From: Bacteroidota bacterium
Lineage (GTDB): Bacteria > Bacteroidota > Bacteroidia > Cytophagales > Cyclobacteriaceae
NCBI GenBank assembly: GCA_023412765.1
Contig: JAEZBX010000342.1
Span: 1 to 24,492, forward strand
Direction of reading: 5' to 3'
Length of the DNA: 24,492 nucleotides
In this document: piece after piece, positions 6,939 through 15,353 of the stretch
Position numbering within the stretch: position 1 is the stretch's first letter
How the letters are laid out: each line of letters begins with the position of its first letter
Notes under the pieces: generated by a model
The model's database searches: none
What the model saw: only the letters and a program-made list of their open reading frames with translations
Told to the model about the DNA's origin: nothing
Made by a program: the position numbers and the translations under genes

Positions 6939-8885
6939 GTGATCTCCCGCGACACAATAGACGAAATCAAGAACCGACTAGACATAATCGATGTGGTAAG
7001 TGATTTCGTCACACTAAAACGGTCTGGCCAGAATTTCAAGGCTCTAAGCCCATTTACGAATGAAAAAACAGCGTCGTTTTATGTAGTACCCTCGAAAGGA
7101 ATTTTCAAGGACTTCAGCAGCGGAAAAGGGGGTGACGCGATCAGTTTCGTCATGGAGCATGAAGGGCTCAGCTACGTGGAGGCACTCCGTTATCTCGCGC
7201 GGAAATACGGGGTTGAGATAAAGGAAGATGTAGTTACTCAGGATCAGCGATCACAGCAAACTGATCGCGATAGTCTTTACATAGTAATGGGCTTTGCTAA
7301 AGACCATTTCAAGGAATTGTTGTTTGAAACCGAAGAGGGGCGCAGCATCGGCCTCAGCTATTTCCGCGAACGCGGATTCAACGATAGGACTATTGAACAT
7401 TTTGAATTGGGCTATACGCTGAACAGCTGGGACCACTTTCAATCAAAAGCTGTCGCAAAAGGTCATAGCCTGGAGATGCTTGAAAAAGCCGGGCTGGTTA
7501 TCAAAAAAGAAACAACGCCGGATAGCGTTCGCTATTATGACCGCTTTCGCGGAAGAGTGATTTTTCCTGTTCATAATCTGGCGGGTAAGGTTGTCGCCTT
7601 CGGTGCGCGGATTTTAACAAAGGAAAAGGATCAGCCGAAATACATCAATTCACCGGAAACGGAAATCTACCATAAGAGCAATGTGCTCTATGGAATGTAT
7701 CACGCGAAGAATGCGATCCGCAGAGAAAATTTCAGTTACCTGGTTGAAGGATATACAGATGTGATATCGATGTACCAGGCAGGTATCGACAACGTTGTAG
7801 CGTCGTCTGGTACCGCATTGACTGAAGAGCAAATCAGACTGTTGCATCGGTTCACAGAAAATGTCACGGTGTTGTTCGACGGCGATGCTGCTGGTATCAA
7901 GGCTGCACTTAGGGGAGTCGACCTGGTTTTGAAAGGTGGGATGAATGTCAGGGTTGTACTGCTTCCCAATGGTGAAGATCCCGATAGTATGTCGCGTAAG
8001 ATGGGAAGCACCGACTTCAAAACTTTTTTGAAGGACAATACAAAGGATTTCATTTCATTCAAGATTGATCTTCTTGCTTCGGATGCCGCCCAGGATCCCA
8101 TAAAAAAAGCAGAGGCGATACGGGAGATTATTACCACCATTTCGCAGATTCCTGATCCGATCAAGCGTTCGGTTTACATACAGGAAACGTCACAACTGTT
8201 GAAGATTGCCGAGACTGTAATCTTTAGTGAGCTTAATAAGATCCTGATACAGGATCGACGCAAGAAGGAGCCCGAAGCACGGAAAGATCTTCAGCGAGAT
8301 GAGGGGAACGATCTTCAAACCGAAGTTACTACTACCCAGAAGCTAGACGCAAAGGGTATGGAGCAAATTCAGGAGCGGGAGGTGATCAGGTTGCTGTTGA
8401 ATTATGCTGACAGCGAGTTGGAGGAAGACATCGATCTCGTAAGCTATTTCATTTCTGAGTTTGAAGATCTTGAATTTACTGATCCAAATTATGGGAGCGT
8501 GTATCAGGATTTTTACGATGCCAAGAGTAGGGGTGAATTAATAGACTCATCTTATTTTCTCAGAAATGGTAGTGAAGATGTGAAAAAACTAATTGCCGAA
8601 CTCACTACGCGCAAGCACTACGCGAGTCCGCATTGGTCGGGTAAATACCATATTATCTTTCATGATGAAAAGGAAAAAATTCATGAACATGCCCACCAGA
8701 ATGTGCTTCGCAGAAAATACCGATTCGTACAGCGGCTTATCGAAGAAAATAAGGAAAAGTTAAGAGATGCTGAAAAGAACAAAACCATAGAAGAAATTGA
8801 TGAATTGGTCGAAACCCAGACGCGTTTAAAGAACGCGGATGTTGAAATTGCAAAACAGTTGGGAATCGTTTCAGGCAAATATTAG
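6939..8885 (+). CDS. dnaG: DNA primase (DnaG) with a zinc ribbon lacking its metal ligands
   Basis: This 648-residue enzyme makes RNA primers for lagging-strand replication together with the DnaB helicase. The start is GTG at 6939 (ISRDTIDEIKNRLDIIDVV follows, the usual DnaG opening). The N-terminal CHC2 domain fits the family in spacing and framework (SPFTNEKTASF, then GIFKDFSSGKGGDAISF), but the four CHCC zinc ligands are S37, T40, D58 and S61. The catalytic core is intact: RYYDRFRGRVIFPV, then the TOPRIM acidic residues E270 (EGYTDV), D314 and D316 (DGDAAG). The C-terminal 200 residues are helical and charged, as expected for the DnaB-interacting domain. ribBA follows 70 bases later. Function is secure; how it contacts template without zinc is not. 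Confidence 0.96.
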   Translation: MISRDTIDEIKNRLDIIDVVSDFVTLKRSGQNFKALSPFTNEKTASFYVVPSKGIFKDFSSGKGGDAISFVMEHEGLSYVEALRYLARKYGVEIKEDVVTQDQRSQQTDRDSLYIVMGFAKDHFKELLFETEEGRSIGLSYFRERGFNDRTIEHFELGYTLNSWDHFQSKAVAKGHSLEMLEKAGLVIKKETTPDSVRYYDRFRGRVIFPVHNLAGKVVAFGARILTKEKDQPKYINSPETEIYHKSNVLYGMYHAKNAIRRENFSYLVEGYTDVISMYQAGIDNVVASSGTALTEEQIRLLHRFTENVTVLFDGDAAGIKAALRGVDLVLKGGMNVRVVLLPNGEDPDSMSRKMGSTDFKTFLKDNTKDFISFKIDLLASDAAQDPIKKAEAIREIITTISQIPDPIKRSVYIQETSQLLKIAETVIFSELNKILIQDRRKKEPEARKDLQRDEGNDLQTEVTTTQKLDAKGMEQIQEREVIRLLLNYADSELEEDIDLVSYFISEFEDLEFTDPNYGSVYQDFYDAKSRGELIDSSYFLRNGSEDVKKLIAELTTRKHYASPHWSGKYHIIFHDEKEKIHEHAHQNVLRRKYRFVQRLIEENKEKLRDAEKNKTIEEIDELVETQTRLKNADVEIAKQLGIVSGKY

Positions 8886-8942
8886 TTGGGAACGCAGATA
8901 ATTCTTTTAACGTTACAATAGTCGTCTGATCCCAGGTCAAAG

Positions 8943-8950
8943 TATATTTG
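8943..8950 (+). promoter_or_regulatory. -7 promoter element of ribBA
   Basis: TATATTTG is a perfect TAnnTTTG match that ends only 5 bases before the ATG at 8956. Transcription would begin at or next to the start codon, predicting a leaderless or nearly leaderless mRNA. No -33 TTTG is seen at standard spacing. No FMN riboswitch is seen in the 70-base gap after dnaG. Confidence 0.5.
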
Positions 8951-8955
8951 AAATT

Positions 8956-10173
8956 ATGGCGGAAATTAAGCTGAACACGATCGAAGAAGCGATCGAGGAT
9001 ATCAAAAATGGCAAAGTAATAATAGTTGTTGACGATGAGGACCGCGAAAACGAAGGCGATTTTATCTGCGCGGCGGAGACTATTACACCAGCAATTGTAA
9101 ATTTTATGGCTACCCATGGGCGGGGGCTTATCTGTGTTCCTCTAATCGAGGATCGCTGTGAAGAACTTGGACTCGAAATGATGGTCGGGACTAATACAGC
9201 AGCTCATGAAACTCCGTTCACGGTCTCGGTGGATTTGTTAGGACATGGGTGCACTACGGGCATCTCGGCCCATGATCGTTTCAAGACGATCCGTGCACTG
9301 GTAGATCCTGAGACAAAACCTGAAGAATTGGGTCGTCCCGGACATATATTTCCGTTAAAAGCAAAACGCGGTGGCGTGTTGCGACGGGCCGGGCACACTG
9401 AGGCTGCCATGGATTTTGCACGTCTTGCAGGTTTTAAGCCAGCAGGTGTACTGGTGGAGATTATGAATGATGACGGCTCTATGGCACGGTTGCCCGATCT
9501 GGCGCACGTGGCTGAGCGATTCCATCTTAAGATGGTGACAATTAAGGATCTCATCGAATACAGGGTTAAGAAGGAATCGCTGATCAGGCGTGAAATTGAG
9601 GTCGATATGCCAACGGAGTTTGGACATTTCAGACTGATTGCTTATGACCAGACAAATTCAAATGAGGTTCACATGGCATTAGTTAAGGGATCGTGGGAGA
9701 AAGATGAGCCGGTTCTTGTTCGGGTGCACTCATCCTGTGTGACAGGCGATATTTTCGGATCATGCCGTTGTGACTGCGGATCTCAACTCCATGCGGCAAT
9801 GGAAATGGTGGACCGGGAAGGAAAAGGCGTCGTTTTATATATGAAACAAGAGGGTCGGGGGATTGGATTGCTTAACAAGCTTAAGGCCTATAAGCTGCAG
9901 GAGCAAGGTCTGGATACCGTTGAAGCGAACCTGAAACTGGGATTCGAAATGGATGAACGCGACTACGGAGTTGGTGCCCAAATCATTCGTGACCTTGGAA
10001 TTACAAAAATTAGGCTCATTACAAATAACCCTAAGAAGCGTGTCGGGTTAATGGGATATGGATTGGAGATTGTGGATAATGTGCCGATTGAAGTTCATCC
10101 GAACCCGCATAATGAAAAATATCTGATGACGAAACGCGATAAGCTTGGTCATACCATCTTGCGACAGAAATGA
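8956..10173 (+). CDS. ribBA: Bifunctional DHBP synthase / GTP cyclohydrolase II
   Basis: This 405-residue fusion enzyme starts both branches of riboflavin synthesis. Residues 1 to about 205 are the RibB domain, which turns ribulose 5-phosphate into 3,4-dihydroxy-2-butanone 4-phosphate. It has the acidic loop DDEDRENEGD (26-35) and RAGHTEA (144-150). Residues about 206-405 are the RibA domain, which opens the imidazole ring of GTP. Its zinc ligands are C261, C272 and C274 in CVTGDIFGSCRCDCG, followed by MKQEGRGIGLLNK and DYGVGAQI. Both active sites look complete. Length is normal for RibBA. No other rib gene is nearby, so the pathway is scattered. The stop codon overlaps a possible ATG of the next gene, which suggests cotranscription. 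Confidence 0.97.
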   Translation: MAEIKLNTIEEAIEDIKNGKVIIVVDDEDRENEGDFICAAETITPAIVNFMATHGRGLICVPLIEDRCEELGLEMMVGTNTAAHETPFTVSVDLLGHGCTTGISAHDRFKTIRALVDPETKPEELGRPGHIFPLKAKRGGVLRRAGHTEAAMDFARLAGFKPAGVLVEIMNDDGSMARLPDLAHVAERFHLKMVTIKDLIEYRVKKESLIRREIEVDMPTEFGHFRLIAYDQTNSNEVHMALVKGSWEKDEPVLVRVHSSCVTGDIFGSCRCDCGSQLHAAMEMVDREGKGVVLYMKQEGRGIGLLNKLKAYKLQEQGLDTVEANLKLGFEMDERDYGVGAQIIRDLGITKIRLITNNPKKRVGLMGYGLEIVDNVPIEVHPNPHNEKYLMTKRDKLGHTILRQK

Positions 10174-10208
10174 GGATTAAAGTACCATATAAAAAGTATA
10201 ACAGCTTG

Positions 10209-10814
10209 ATGAAGACTTCACTCCTGGCTGGATTGATTTTTTTCTCATTAAATGGGTTCGCTCAAAAGTTTCCTTCCGATCTGTGGCATGAAGGAAAGCT
10301 TGTTTTGTTGGAGGGTGATACATTGCGTGGAAGTCTTAAGTATGATCTTCAGCAAGATCTTGTCCAGTACGGTGTGGCCAACCAGCGCACTACAGCTTTC
10401 AGCGCACGAAAAGTCTTATTCTTCGAAATTTTCGACAACTCTGTTAGGAGGTATCGTCAATTTTATGCGTTACCGTTTACAACAACATCAGGTTATAAAG
10501 CACCCGTATTTTTTGAATTGTTGGAGGAAGGTAAGATGACATTGCTTTCGCGGGAGTCGGTTGAATACCGGACCTATAATTCACCGTACTACATGGGATC
10601 ATATTCACGTTTAGTGTTAGTTCATAAATATTATTTCCTCGATGATAAAGGTGAAATTTCTGAGTTCACCGGCAACAAGCACGATCTAATTCAAATGATG
10701 AAAAACAAAGGTGATGAGGTTGAAAAGTACATCAAAGCCAATAAGCTTCGCCACGATGATAAGCACGACTTCACCAGAATCGTAGCCTACTATAATTCAC
10801 TTTTTCGAACATAA
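10209..10814 (+). CDS. Small exported protein of unknown function
   Basis: I do not recognise this 201-residue protein. It has a clean Sec signal peptide (MKTSLLAGLIFFSLNGFA, cleaved before Q19), so it should be periplasmic or surface-located. The mature part starts with KLVLLEGDTLRGSLKYD; a GDTLxG strand-turn like this recurs in exported Bacteroidota proteins of unknown function. It then alternates beta-rich segments and ends in a charged helical region (NKGDEVEKYIKANKLRHDDK). There are no cysteines or catalytic motifs. I placed the start at ATG 10209 because it puts the signal peptide at the N-terminus. An in-frame ATG at 10170 overlaps the ribBA stop and would add 13 residues. It is probably cotranscribed with ribBA; a functional link is not implied. 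Confidence 0.75.
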   Translation: MKTSLLAGLIFFSLNGFAQKFPSDLWHEGKLVLLEGDTLRGSLKYDLQQDLVQYGVANQRTTAFSARKVLFFEIFDNSVRRYRQFYALPFTTTSGYKAPVFFELLEEGKMTLLSRESVEYRTYNSPYYMGSYSRLVLVHKYYFLDDKGEISEFTGNKHDLIQMMKNKGDEVEKYIKANKLRHDDKHDFTRIVAYYNSLFRT

Positions 10815-10894
10815 ACATCCAGTCGGATTTGCGGCTAACTAAAAATCAGTCGCGAGCCATTTCGATATACACTCATATCATTTAACGATTCTAA

Positions 10895-11671
10895 ATGACC
10901 CCGCTTATTCTTGTATCAAATGATGATGGTATTACCTCAAAGGGAATATTGACACTGGTCAATGCCATGAAAAAGCTGGGTGATGTTATTGTTGTCGCGC
11001 CGGATGGTCCGCAGTCCGGTATGGGCCATGCAATTACAGTAGGGGAAACGTTACGGCTGGAGGAAAACTTTATTTTCGAAGGAGTCAGAGCATTTGAATG
11101 TTCAGGCACACCTGCAGATTGTGTTAAGATCGCCCGTCATTTTGTTTTCAAAGATGGTCGTCAACCGGATGTAATAGTTAGTGGGGTTAACCATGGTAGC
11201 AACACGTCTATCAGTGTTTTATATTCGGGAACTATGTCTGCAGCGATTGAGGGCGCTATCGAAGGCACACCTTCGATTGGATTTTCCCTTTGTGATTTTT
11301 CACATGATGCCGACTTCTCGCACGTCGAAGAGTACCTGGTGAAAATAACCCAGCAGGTACTGGATAAAGGTTTACCGAAGGGGATAGCATTGAATGTAAA
11401 TTTCCCGCCGAAGCGCAATGAACCGATCAAAGGCATTCGAATCTGCCGTCAGGCAAATGCAAAGTGGGTTGAGGATTTTGACATGAGGTATGACCCTAAT
11501 GGCCGACGCTATTTCTGGATGATAGGCAACTTCGTTAATTTCGACAAAGGCGAAGACAACGACGAATGGGCTATTGCCAATAATTACGTTTCCATCGTTC
11601 CCTGTCAGTTCGATCTAACAGGGCACCAGGCAATACCTCGATTGAATGAGGATTGGGAAATCTTGAATTAG
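10895..11671 (+). CDS. surE: 5'/3'-nucleotidase SurE
   Basis: This 258-residue metal-dependent phosphatase removes phosphate from nucleoside monophosphates and is linked to stationary-phase survival. The N-terminus reads LILVSNDDGITSKG, and the metal-site residues D10, D11, S41 (PQSGMGHAIT) and N99 (VSGVNHGSN) are all present. SGTMSAAIEGAIEG and a GTPADCV motif complete the family signature. Length is normal. It starts at ATG 10895, 80 bases after the preceding gene; I see no clear promoter, so it may belong to the ribBA transcript. Its last four bases overlap the end of the convergent outer-membrane gene. It is not next to pcm, nlpD or rpoS as in Enterobacteria. Confidence 0.95.
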   Translation: MTPLILVSNDDGITSKGILTLVNAMKKLGDVIVVAPDGPQSGMGHAITVGETLRLEENFIFEGVRAFECSGTPADCVKIARHFVFKDGRQPDVIVSGVNHGSNTSISVLYSGTMSAAIEGAIEGTPSIGFSLCDFSHDADFSHVEEYLVKITQQVLDKGLPKGIALNVNFPPKRNEPIKGIRICRQANAKWVEDFDMRYDPNGRRYFWMIGNFVNFDKGEDNDEWAIANNYVSIVPCQFDLTGHQAIPRLNEDWEILN

Positions 11672-12546
11672 TTAAGGTTGACTAACAATCCAATATTAGC
11701 GCCAACCGCGCTCATTGATATCGAAGATCGCACTGCCTTTCCAGGTCTGTTCACATAATCGCCCGCATTGTCACTGTCGTTGTTGACGGACTTAACATAA
11801 ACTGTCTTACGACTATTTTCTGTCAAAGAGGACATCCTGTCTTCACCATTAATAGTGTAACGAACGATCTGACTTTCTTTAGGGTAATAGTTCATTCCAG
11901 TGAACATGATCTCCGAGAAGAAACTGAACTTTCTGTTCAACACAACGCTTGCCCCAACCGCACCACGAAGTCCCACAGAAATTCCGCCTTTGTATTTGGT
12001 ATTCCTCACTTCAGTTACGGAAACGTCGCTTTCCTGGATAGAACGTATCATTGCCCGGTTGAAATTGTTTTTTGCAAATACGGGACCGATTAAGAAATAT
12101 GGCGTTAGATTTCTTTTGTGCGTTATGAATTTGAGCATTGGTGTAAATAATACTGCTCTGCTTTTTGACGTCTCCGATTCGTAGGTGGAACTTTTGAAAA
12201 CATCAAGACGGGTGTCGGTATAACTTGAAGTGACTCTGTATTCTTTGCCTGCTGAATAGCTGATCCCCAGTTCAAGTCCTATGTTCTCTGAAAGAGTGTA
12301 ACCAAATGCGCCACTTACATTTAACCCAGCGCCATAAGAGCCCTTGATAATTTTGCTGACGTTGGTAACTCTGGGCACCTCGGCTCCCGTTTCCGGGTTA
12401 AGTGCAGTTGAATAAGTAGATGAAGAATTTGTTCCGATTTGTTGAGACAGCCAGGGAAGGCCATATCCAACACTGAATTTAAAAGACTGAGCGTTGACAG
12501 AACTCAGGAAAGCCACCCCGACGAGGATCAACAATAGTTTTTTCAT
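11668..12546 (-). CDS. Outer-membrane beta-barrel protein
   Basis: This 292-residue protein begins with a Sec signal peptide (MKKLLLILVGVAFLSSVNA, cleaved before Q20). The mature chain shows alternating hydrophobic/polar strands with glycine and aromatic residues (FKFSVGYGLPWL, GYTLSENIGLELGISYS, TPYFLIGPVFAK, KYKGGISVGLRGAVGASV, FSFFSEIMFTGMNYY) and ends in a hydrophobic strand GANIGLLVNLN. This is the pattern of small OmpA/OmpW-like barrels in Bacteroidota (the outer membrane beta-barrel superfamily). Ligand or role cannot be told. It is transcribed towards surE and the two coding regions overlap by four bases, leaving no room for a terminator between them. The upstream gene on this strand is priA, 147 bases away, so it probably has its own promoter, which I could not identify. 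Confidence 0.8.
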   Translation of the reverse strand: MKKLLLILVGVAFLSSVNAQSFKFSVGYGLPWLSQQIGTNSSSTYSTALNPETGAEVPRVTNVSKIIKGSYGAGLNVSGAFGYTLSENIGLELGISYSAGKEYRVTSSYTDTRLDVFKSSTYESETSKSRAVLFTPMLKFITHKRNLTPYFLIGPVFAKNNFNRAMIRSIQESDVSVTEVRNTKYKGGISVGLRGAVGASVVLNRKFSFFSEIMFTGMNYYPKESQIVRYTINGEDRMSSLTENSRKTVYVKSVNNDSDNAGDYVNRPGKAVRSSISMSAVGANIGLLVNLN

Positions 12547-12634
12547 TAGTGATGTTTAGCAAGAAAGAAATTTCCGGACTCCTTCCGAAAAGCGATGCAA
12601 TAAAGAAAAACTCGGGAACAAAATCGAATATATC

Positions 12635-12675
12635 CTAAAAAGAAAAAATTTTTTTTTATTGAAAAACTTTTTTAG
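12635..12675. repeat. AT-rich inverted repeat between priA and the barrel gene
   Basis: The arms CTAAAAAG (12635-12642) and CTTTTTTAG (12667-12675) flank A6T9 and ATTGAAAAA. This can fold on either strand, and the run of T or A resembles a weak transcription-termination structure after priA (stop at 12694). The stem has no GC core, so a terminator call is tentative. Confidence 0.3.
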
Positions 12676-12693
12676 AATACGAGCCTCTCCATC

Positions 12694-15189
12694 TTACGCT
12701 GGATCTACATCAATAATTACACGTGAATTCCGATGCTCTTTAATTTTTAATAATGACTCGATCTCACTTTGCACTATATGCTTTTGATTAGCAAGATCAA
12801 TTTTCCCCTTCGGAATCTTAATAAGAATACTTAATAGAAATTGATTTCTGATTTTCGAAATCATCGGCTCACCCGGTCCGAAAACCTTTGCACCAGTTAG
12901 TTTGCTGCGGAGCGATGTTGCAACTGCATCTGCTGTGAATCGACAAGCTTTTTTATCCGTGTGTTTTATAGTCAGTTCAATCAAGCGAGTAAATGGGGGA
13001 TAGTCATGCAGAAAACGATCTTGCAGTTGTCCCTCATAAAATTCTTCATGCGCCCGATTCACAATCGTAGTCAGCAACGGATGTTGTGGATTTGAAGTTT
13101 GAATCACAACACTGCCAGGTTTGTCACGCCGACCTGCGCGGCCGCTTACTTGTGTGATCAATTGATAGGCCCTTTCATACGAGCGAAAATCCGGAAAGTG
13201 CATCATGCGATCAGCATTAAAAATTCCGACAAGGTTGACATGATTGAAATCCAAACCTTTCGTCACCATCTGAGTTCCTACCAGGATATTTGTTTCCTCT
13301 CGTTCGAATTGATCTATTATACTTTCGTATCCACTTTTCGAGCGCGTTGTGTCGAGATCCATCCGTTGTATTCGGGCATCAGGAAAGTGAAGGTTTAATT
13401 CTTCTTCCAGTTTTTCTGTTCCATACCCCATAGTCTTAATTCGCGTAGACGTGCAAGTAGGACAGTTCTGGGGCAGCGGTTGACGATATCCACAGTAGTG
13501 ACAGATTAACGCGTGTTTATATTGGTGATAGGTAAGGCTCACCGAACAGTTGACGCACTTGGGAATCCATCCACAATCTTCACAGCTTACCATCGGCGAA
13601 TAGCCCCTCCGGTTTTGAAAAATTATTACTTGCTGTTTCTTCGCAAGGGTTTCTTCAATCTTTCGTAACAGTAGCCCGGAAAACTCACCTTTATTGGTTC
13701 TTTGTTTCCGTTCTTTACTCATATCCGCTAGCTCTACCGTTGGAAGTTGTGCGTCGCCAAATCTTTTGTCGAGTATTACGTATCCATATTTTCCCTGCTG
13801 CGCCTGGTAGAATGTTTCAATAGATGGCGTGGCGGATCCCAAGAGGATTTTCGCATAATGCATTTGACCCATTACCATCGCGACATCCCTTGCATTGTAT
13901 CGGGGTGACGGCTCTTGCTGCTTATATGACGGATCGTGCTCTTCATCAACTATGATCAAGCCCAGGTTATCAAAAGGTAACATGATGGATGATCGAACTC
14001 CGATGATAAATTTATATTTTCCATTCAATATCCCGTTCCATACTTCCACTCGCTCGTTGTCCGAGAATCGTGAATGATAGACTCCAACTGTGTCGCCAAA
14101 AATCTTCTTTAACCTTTGGACAATTTGTGTGGTCACTGCGATCTCAGGAAGAAGATATAGAACCTGCGATCCCGAATCGAGGGCTTGTTTGATAAGGTTG
14201 ACATATATTTCAGTCTTTCCGCTACCCGTAATGCCACGGAGTAAAGTAATCTTATCTTCCTGAAAATGTTTTAAGATCTCGCGCTGCACCCGAAGTTGAT
14301 CTTCGCTTAACTGGACAACATGGGGCGCCACTTTTTCTTCATCAGGAAACCGCGATACGATAACCTCAAATTCTTCGAAGATATTATTTCTAATTAAAGT
14401 CGATAACGAAGACTCTGACAAATCATCACTCAATAATTTCTTTTTTGTAATACCGTCGCGGTTTGTTTCCGGATTGGCAAGAACCGGAACATCCTGCAGA
14501 TATTTTAACAGCACAGCTTCCTGCTTGGGCTTGGTAGCCAAAGTTTCAAAGAGCTCTTCCAGTTTTTCGGCGTGGTTGAACTCAGCGGTGAGCCTAATCT
14601 TTTTTTCAGTTCTTGGTTTATATTTTTCTTTGACTTCCTCGTAAAGAATGATTGCCTCTTTATACACCAACGATTTTAATATGGTGTAAAGATTTTTGAC
14701 ACCTAACGTTTTTGAAATCGATGAATAGTCCATCGATTCATTTGCCAGGTGTTTCAGCAGTTGTAGTTCGCGTTCGCTGAATTCAAAATTACTCTCCTCC
14801 AGATTGAATGAAGGGTGTAATTGTACCATTGATTCACTGGAAAGTTTGAGCCCACTCGGCAATGCTGCATTCATCACTTCGCCGAGAGTACATAGATAGT
14901 AGTCTGAGATCCAACGAAAAAGCTTGAACTGTAACTCGGTTACTACCGGGTAGTTATCAAGGATCTCGAGAATGTATTTGGCTTCATATTCAACAGGTGG
15001 CTGTTTATGAATTGTTGCAATCAGTCCTGTAAGAATCTTGCGGTCTCCAAACTGTACAATTGCACGTTGCCCGACCAGAATTTTATCGTTTAATACGCGG
15101 GGAACTCGGTACGTAAAAAGCCGGGGTATGGGTACCGGTAGCAGGAGCTCCGCGAACAAAGTATCATCACCGGTGTCAAAAATTTCCAC
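12694..15189 (-). CDS. priA: Primosomal protein N' (replication-restart helicase)
   Basis: This 831-residue helicase reloads the replisome at stalled forks. The N-terminal 3'-DNA-binding domain begins EIFDTGDDTLFAELLLPVPI. The helicase part has Walker A GITGSGKT (K325), the DEEH box (VDEEHDPSYKQQEPSPRYN) and later VGTQMVTKGLDF and QVSGRAGR motifs. Eight cysteines of the zinc-binding insert begin at about C536 (CEDCGWIPKC, CVNC, CHYCGY, CPTC). I chose GTG 15189: the family's conserved sequence begins right there and a -7 element (TATCTTTC) lies just upstream. The frame stays open to 15387, but that extra 66 residues would be read through degenerate intergenic repeats and looks unlike PriA. Length from GTG agrees with the family. 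Confidence 0.95.
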   Translation of the reverse strand: MEIFDTGDDTLFAELLLPVPIPRLFTYRVPRVLNDKILVGQRAIVQFGDRKILTGLIATIHKQPPVEYEAKYILEILDNYPVVTELQFKLFRWISDYYLCTLGEVMNAALPSGLKLSSESMVQLHPSFNLEESNFEFSERELQLLKHLANESMDYSSISKTLGVKNLYTILKSLVYKEAIILYEEVKEKYKPRTEKKIRLTAEFNHAEKLEELFETLATKPKQEAVLLKYLQDVPVLANPETNRDGITKKKLLSDDLSESSLSTLIRNNIFEEFEVIVSRFPDEEKVAPHVVQLSEDQLRVQREILKHFQEDKITLLRGITGSGKTEIYVNLIKQALDSGSQVLYLLPEIAVTTQIVQRLKKIFGDTVGVYHSRFSDNERVEVWNGILNGKYKFIIGVRSSIMLPFDNLGLIIVDEEHDPSYKQQEPSPRYNARDVAMVMGQMHYAKILLGSATPSIETFYQAQQGKYGYVILDKRFGDAQLPTVELADMSKERKQRTNKGEFSGLLLRKIEETLAKKQQVIIFQNRRGYSPMVSCEDCGWIPKCVNCSVSLTYHQYKHALICHYCGYRQPLPQNCPTCTSTRIKTMGYGTEKLEEELNLHFPDARIQRMDLDTTRSKSGYESIIDQFEREETNILVGTQMVTKGLDFNHVNLVGIFNADRMMHFPDFRSYERAYQLITQVSGRAGRRDKPGSVVIQTSNPQHPLLTTIVNRAHEEFYEGQLQDRFLHDYPPFTRLIELTIKHTDKKACRFTADAVATSLRSKLTGAKVFGPGEPMISKIRNQFLLSILIKIPKGKIDLANQKHIVQSEIESLLKIKEHRNSRVIIDVDPA

Positions 15190-15200
15190 GTTTTTTTTTT

Positions 15201-15208
15201 GAAAGATA
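15201..15208 (-). promoter_or_regulatory. -7 promoter element of priA
   Basis: TATCTTTC on the minus strand matches TAnnTTTG at seven of eight positions, the same variant as at ddl. It is followed by ten consecutive A residues, one C and then the GTG start. The predicted leader is under 10 bases. It supports GTG 15189 as the true start. Confidence 0.45.
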
Positions 15209-15273
15209 ATGGAACTATTGGGAATCAGGTAATCGGTAAGATGTTGCTGCTTCTGATCGGTTACACGTTTGAA

Positions 15274-15304
15274 GAGGAATATGGAATAGGGAGTAAGAAT
15301 AAGG
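15274..15304 (+). repeat. Degenerate heptamer block (AGGAATA, TGGAATA, GGGAGTA, AGAATAA)
   Basis: A run of imperfect 7-base purine-rich units, related to the units at 6796-6828 and 6844-6874. Sharing a decayed 7-mer at two separate loci suggests a dispersed intergenic repeat family. Confidence 0.5.
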
Positions 15305-15353
15305 CGGGCTTCACTAACTGTGCGCGAGCCGACCGGCCCGATAATTTTCGGGC

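Noticed and set aside
8886..8955. FMN riboswitch before ribBA
   Set aside because: The gap is only 70 bases, without the conserved RFN stem set, and the promoter lies 5 bases from the start codon.
15336..15353. Rho-independent terminator after the SecD-head-like gene
   Set aside because: The GCCCGA/TCGGGC stem is real, but no T-tract follows on the minus strand, so I note it only as a hairpin within the interval.
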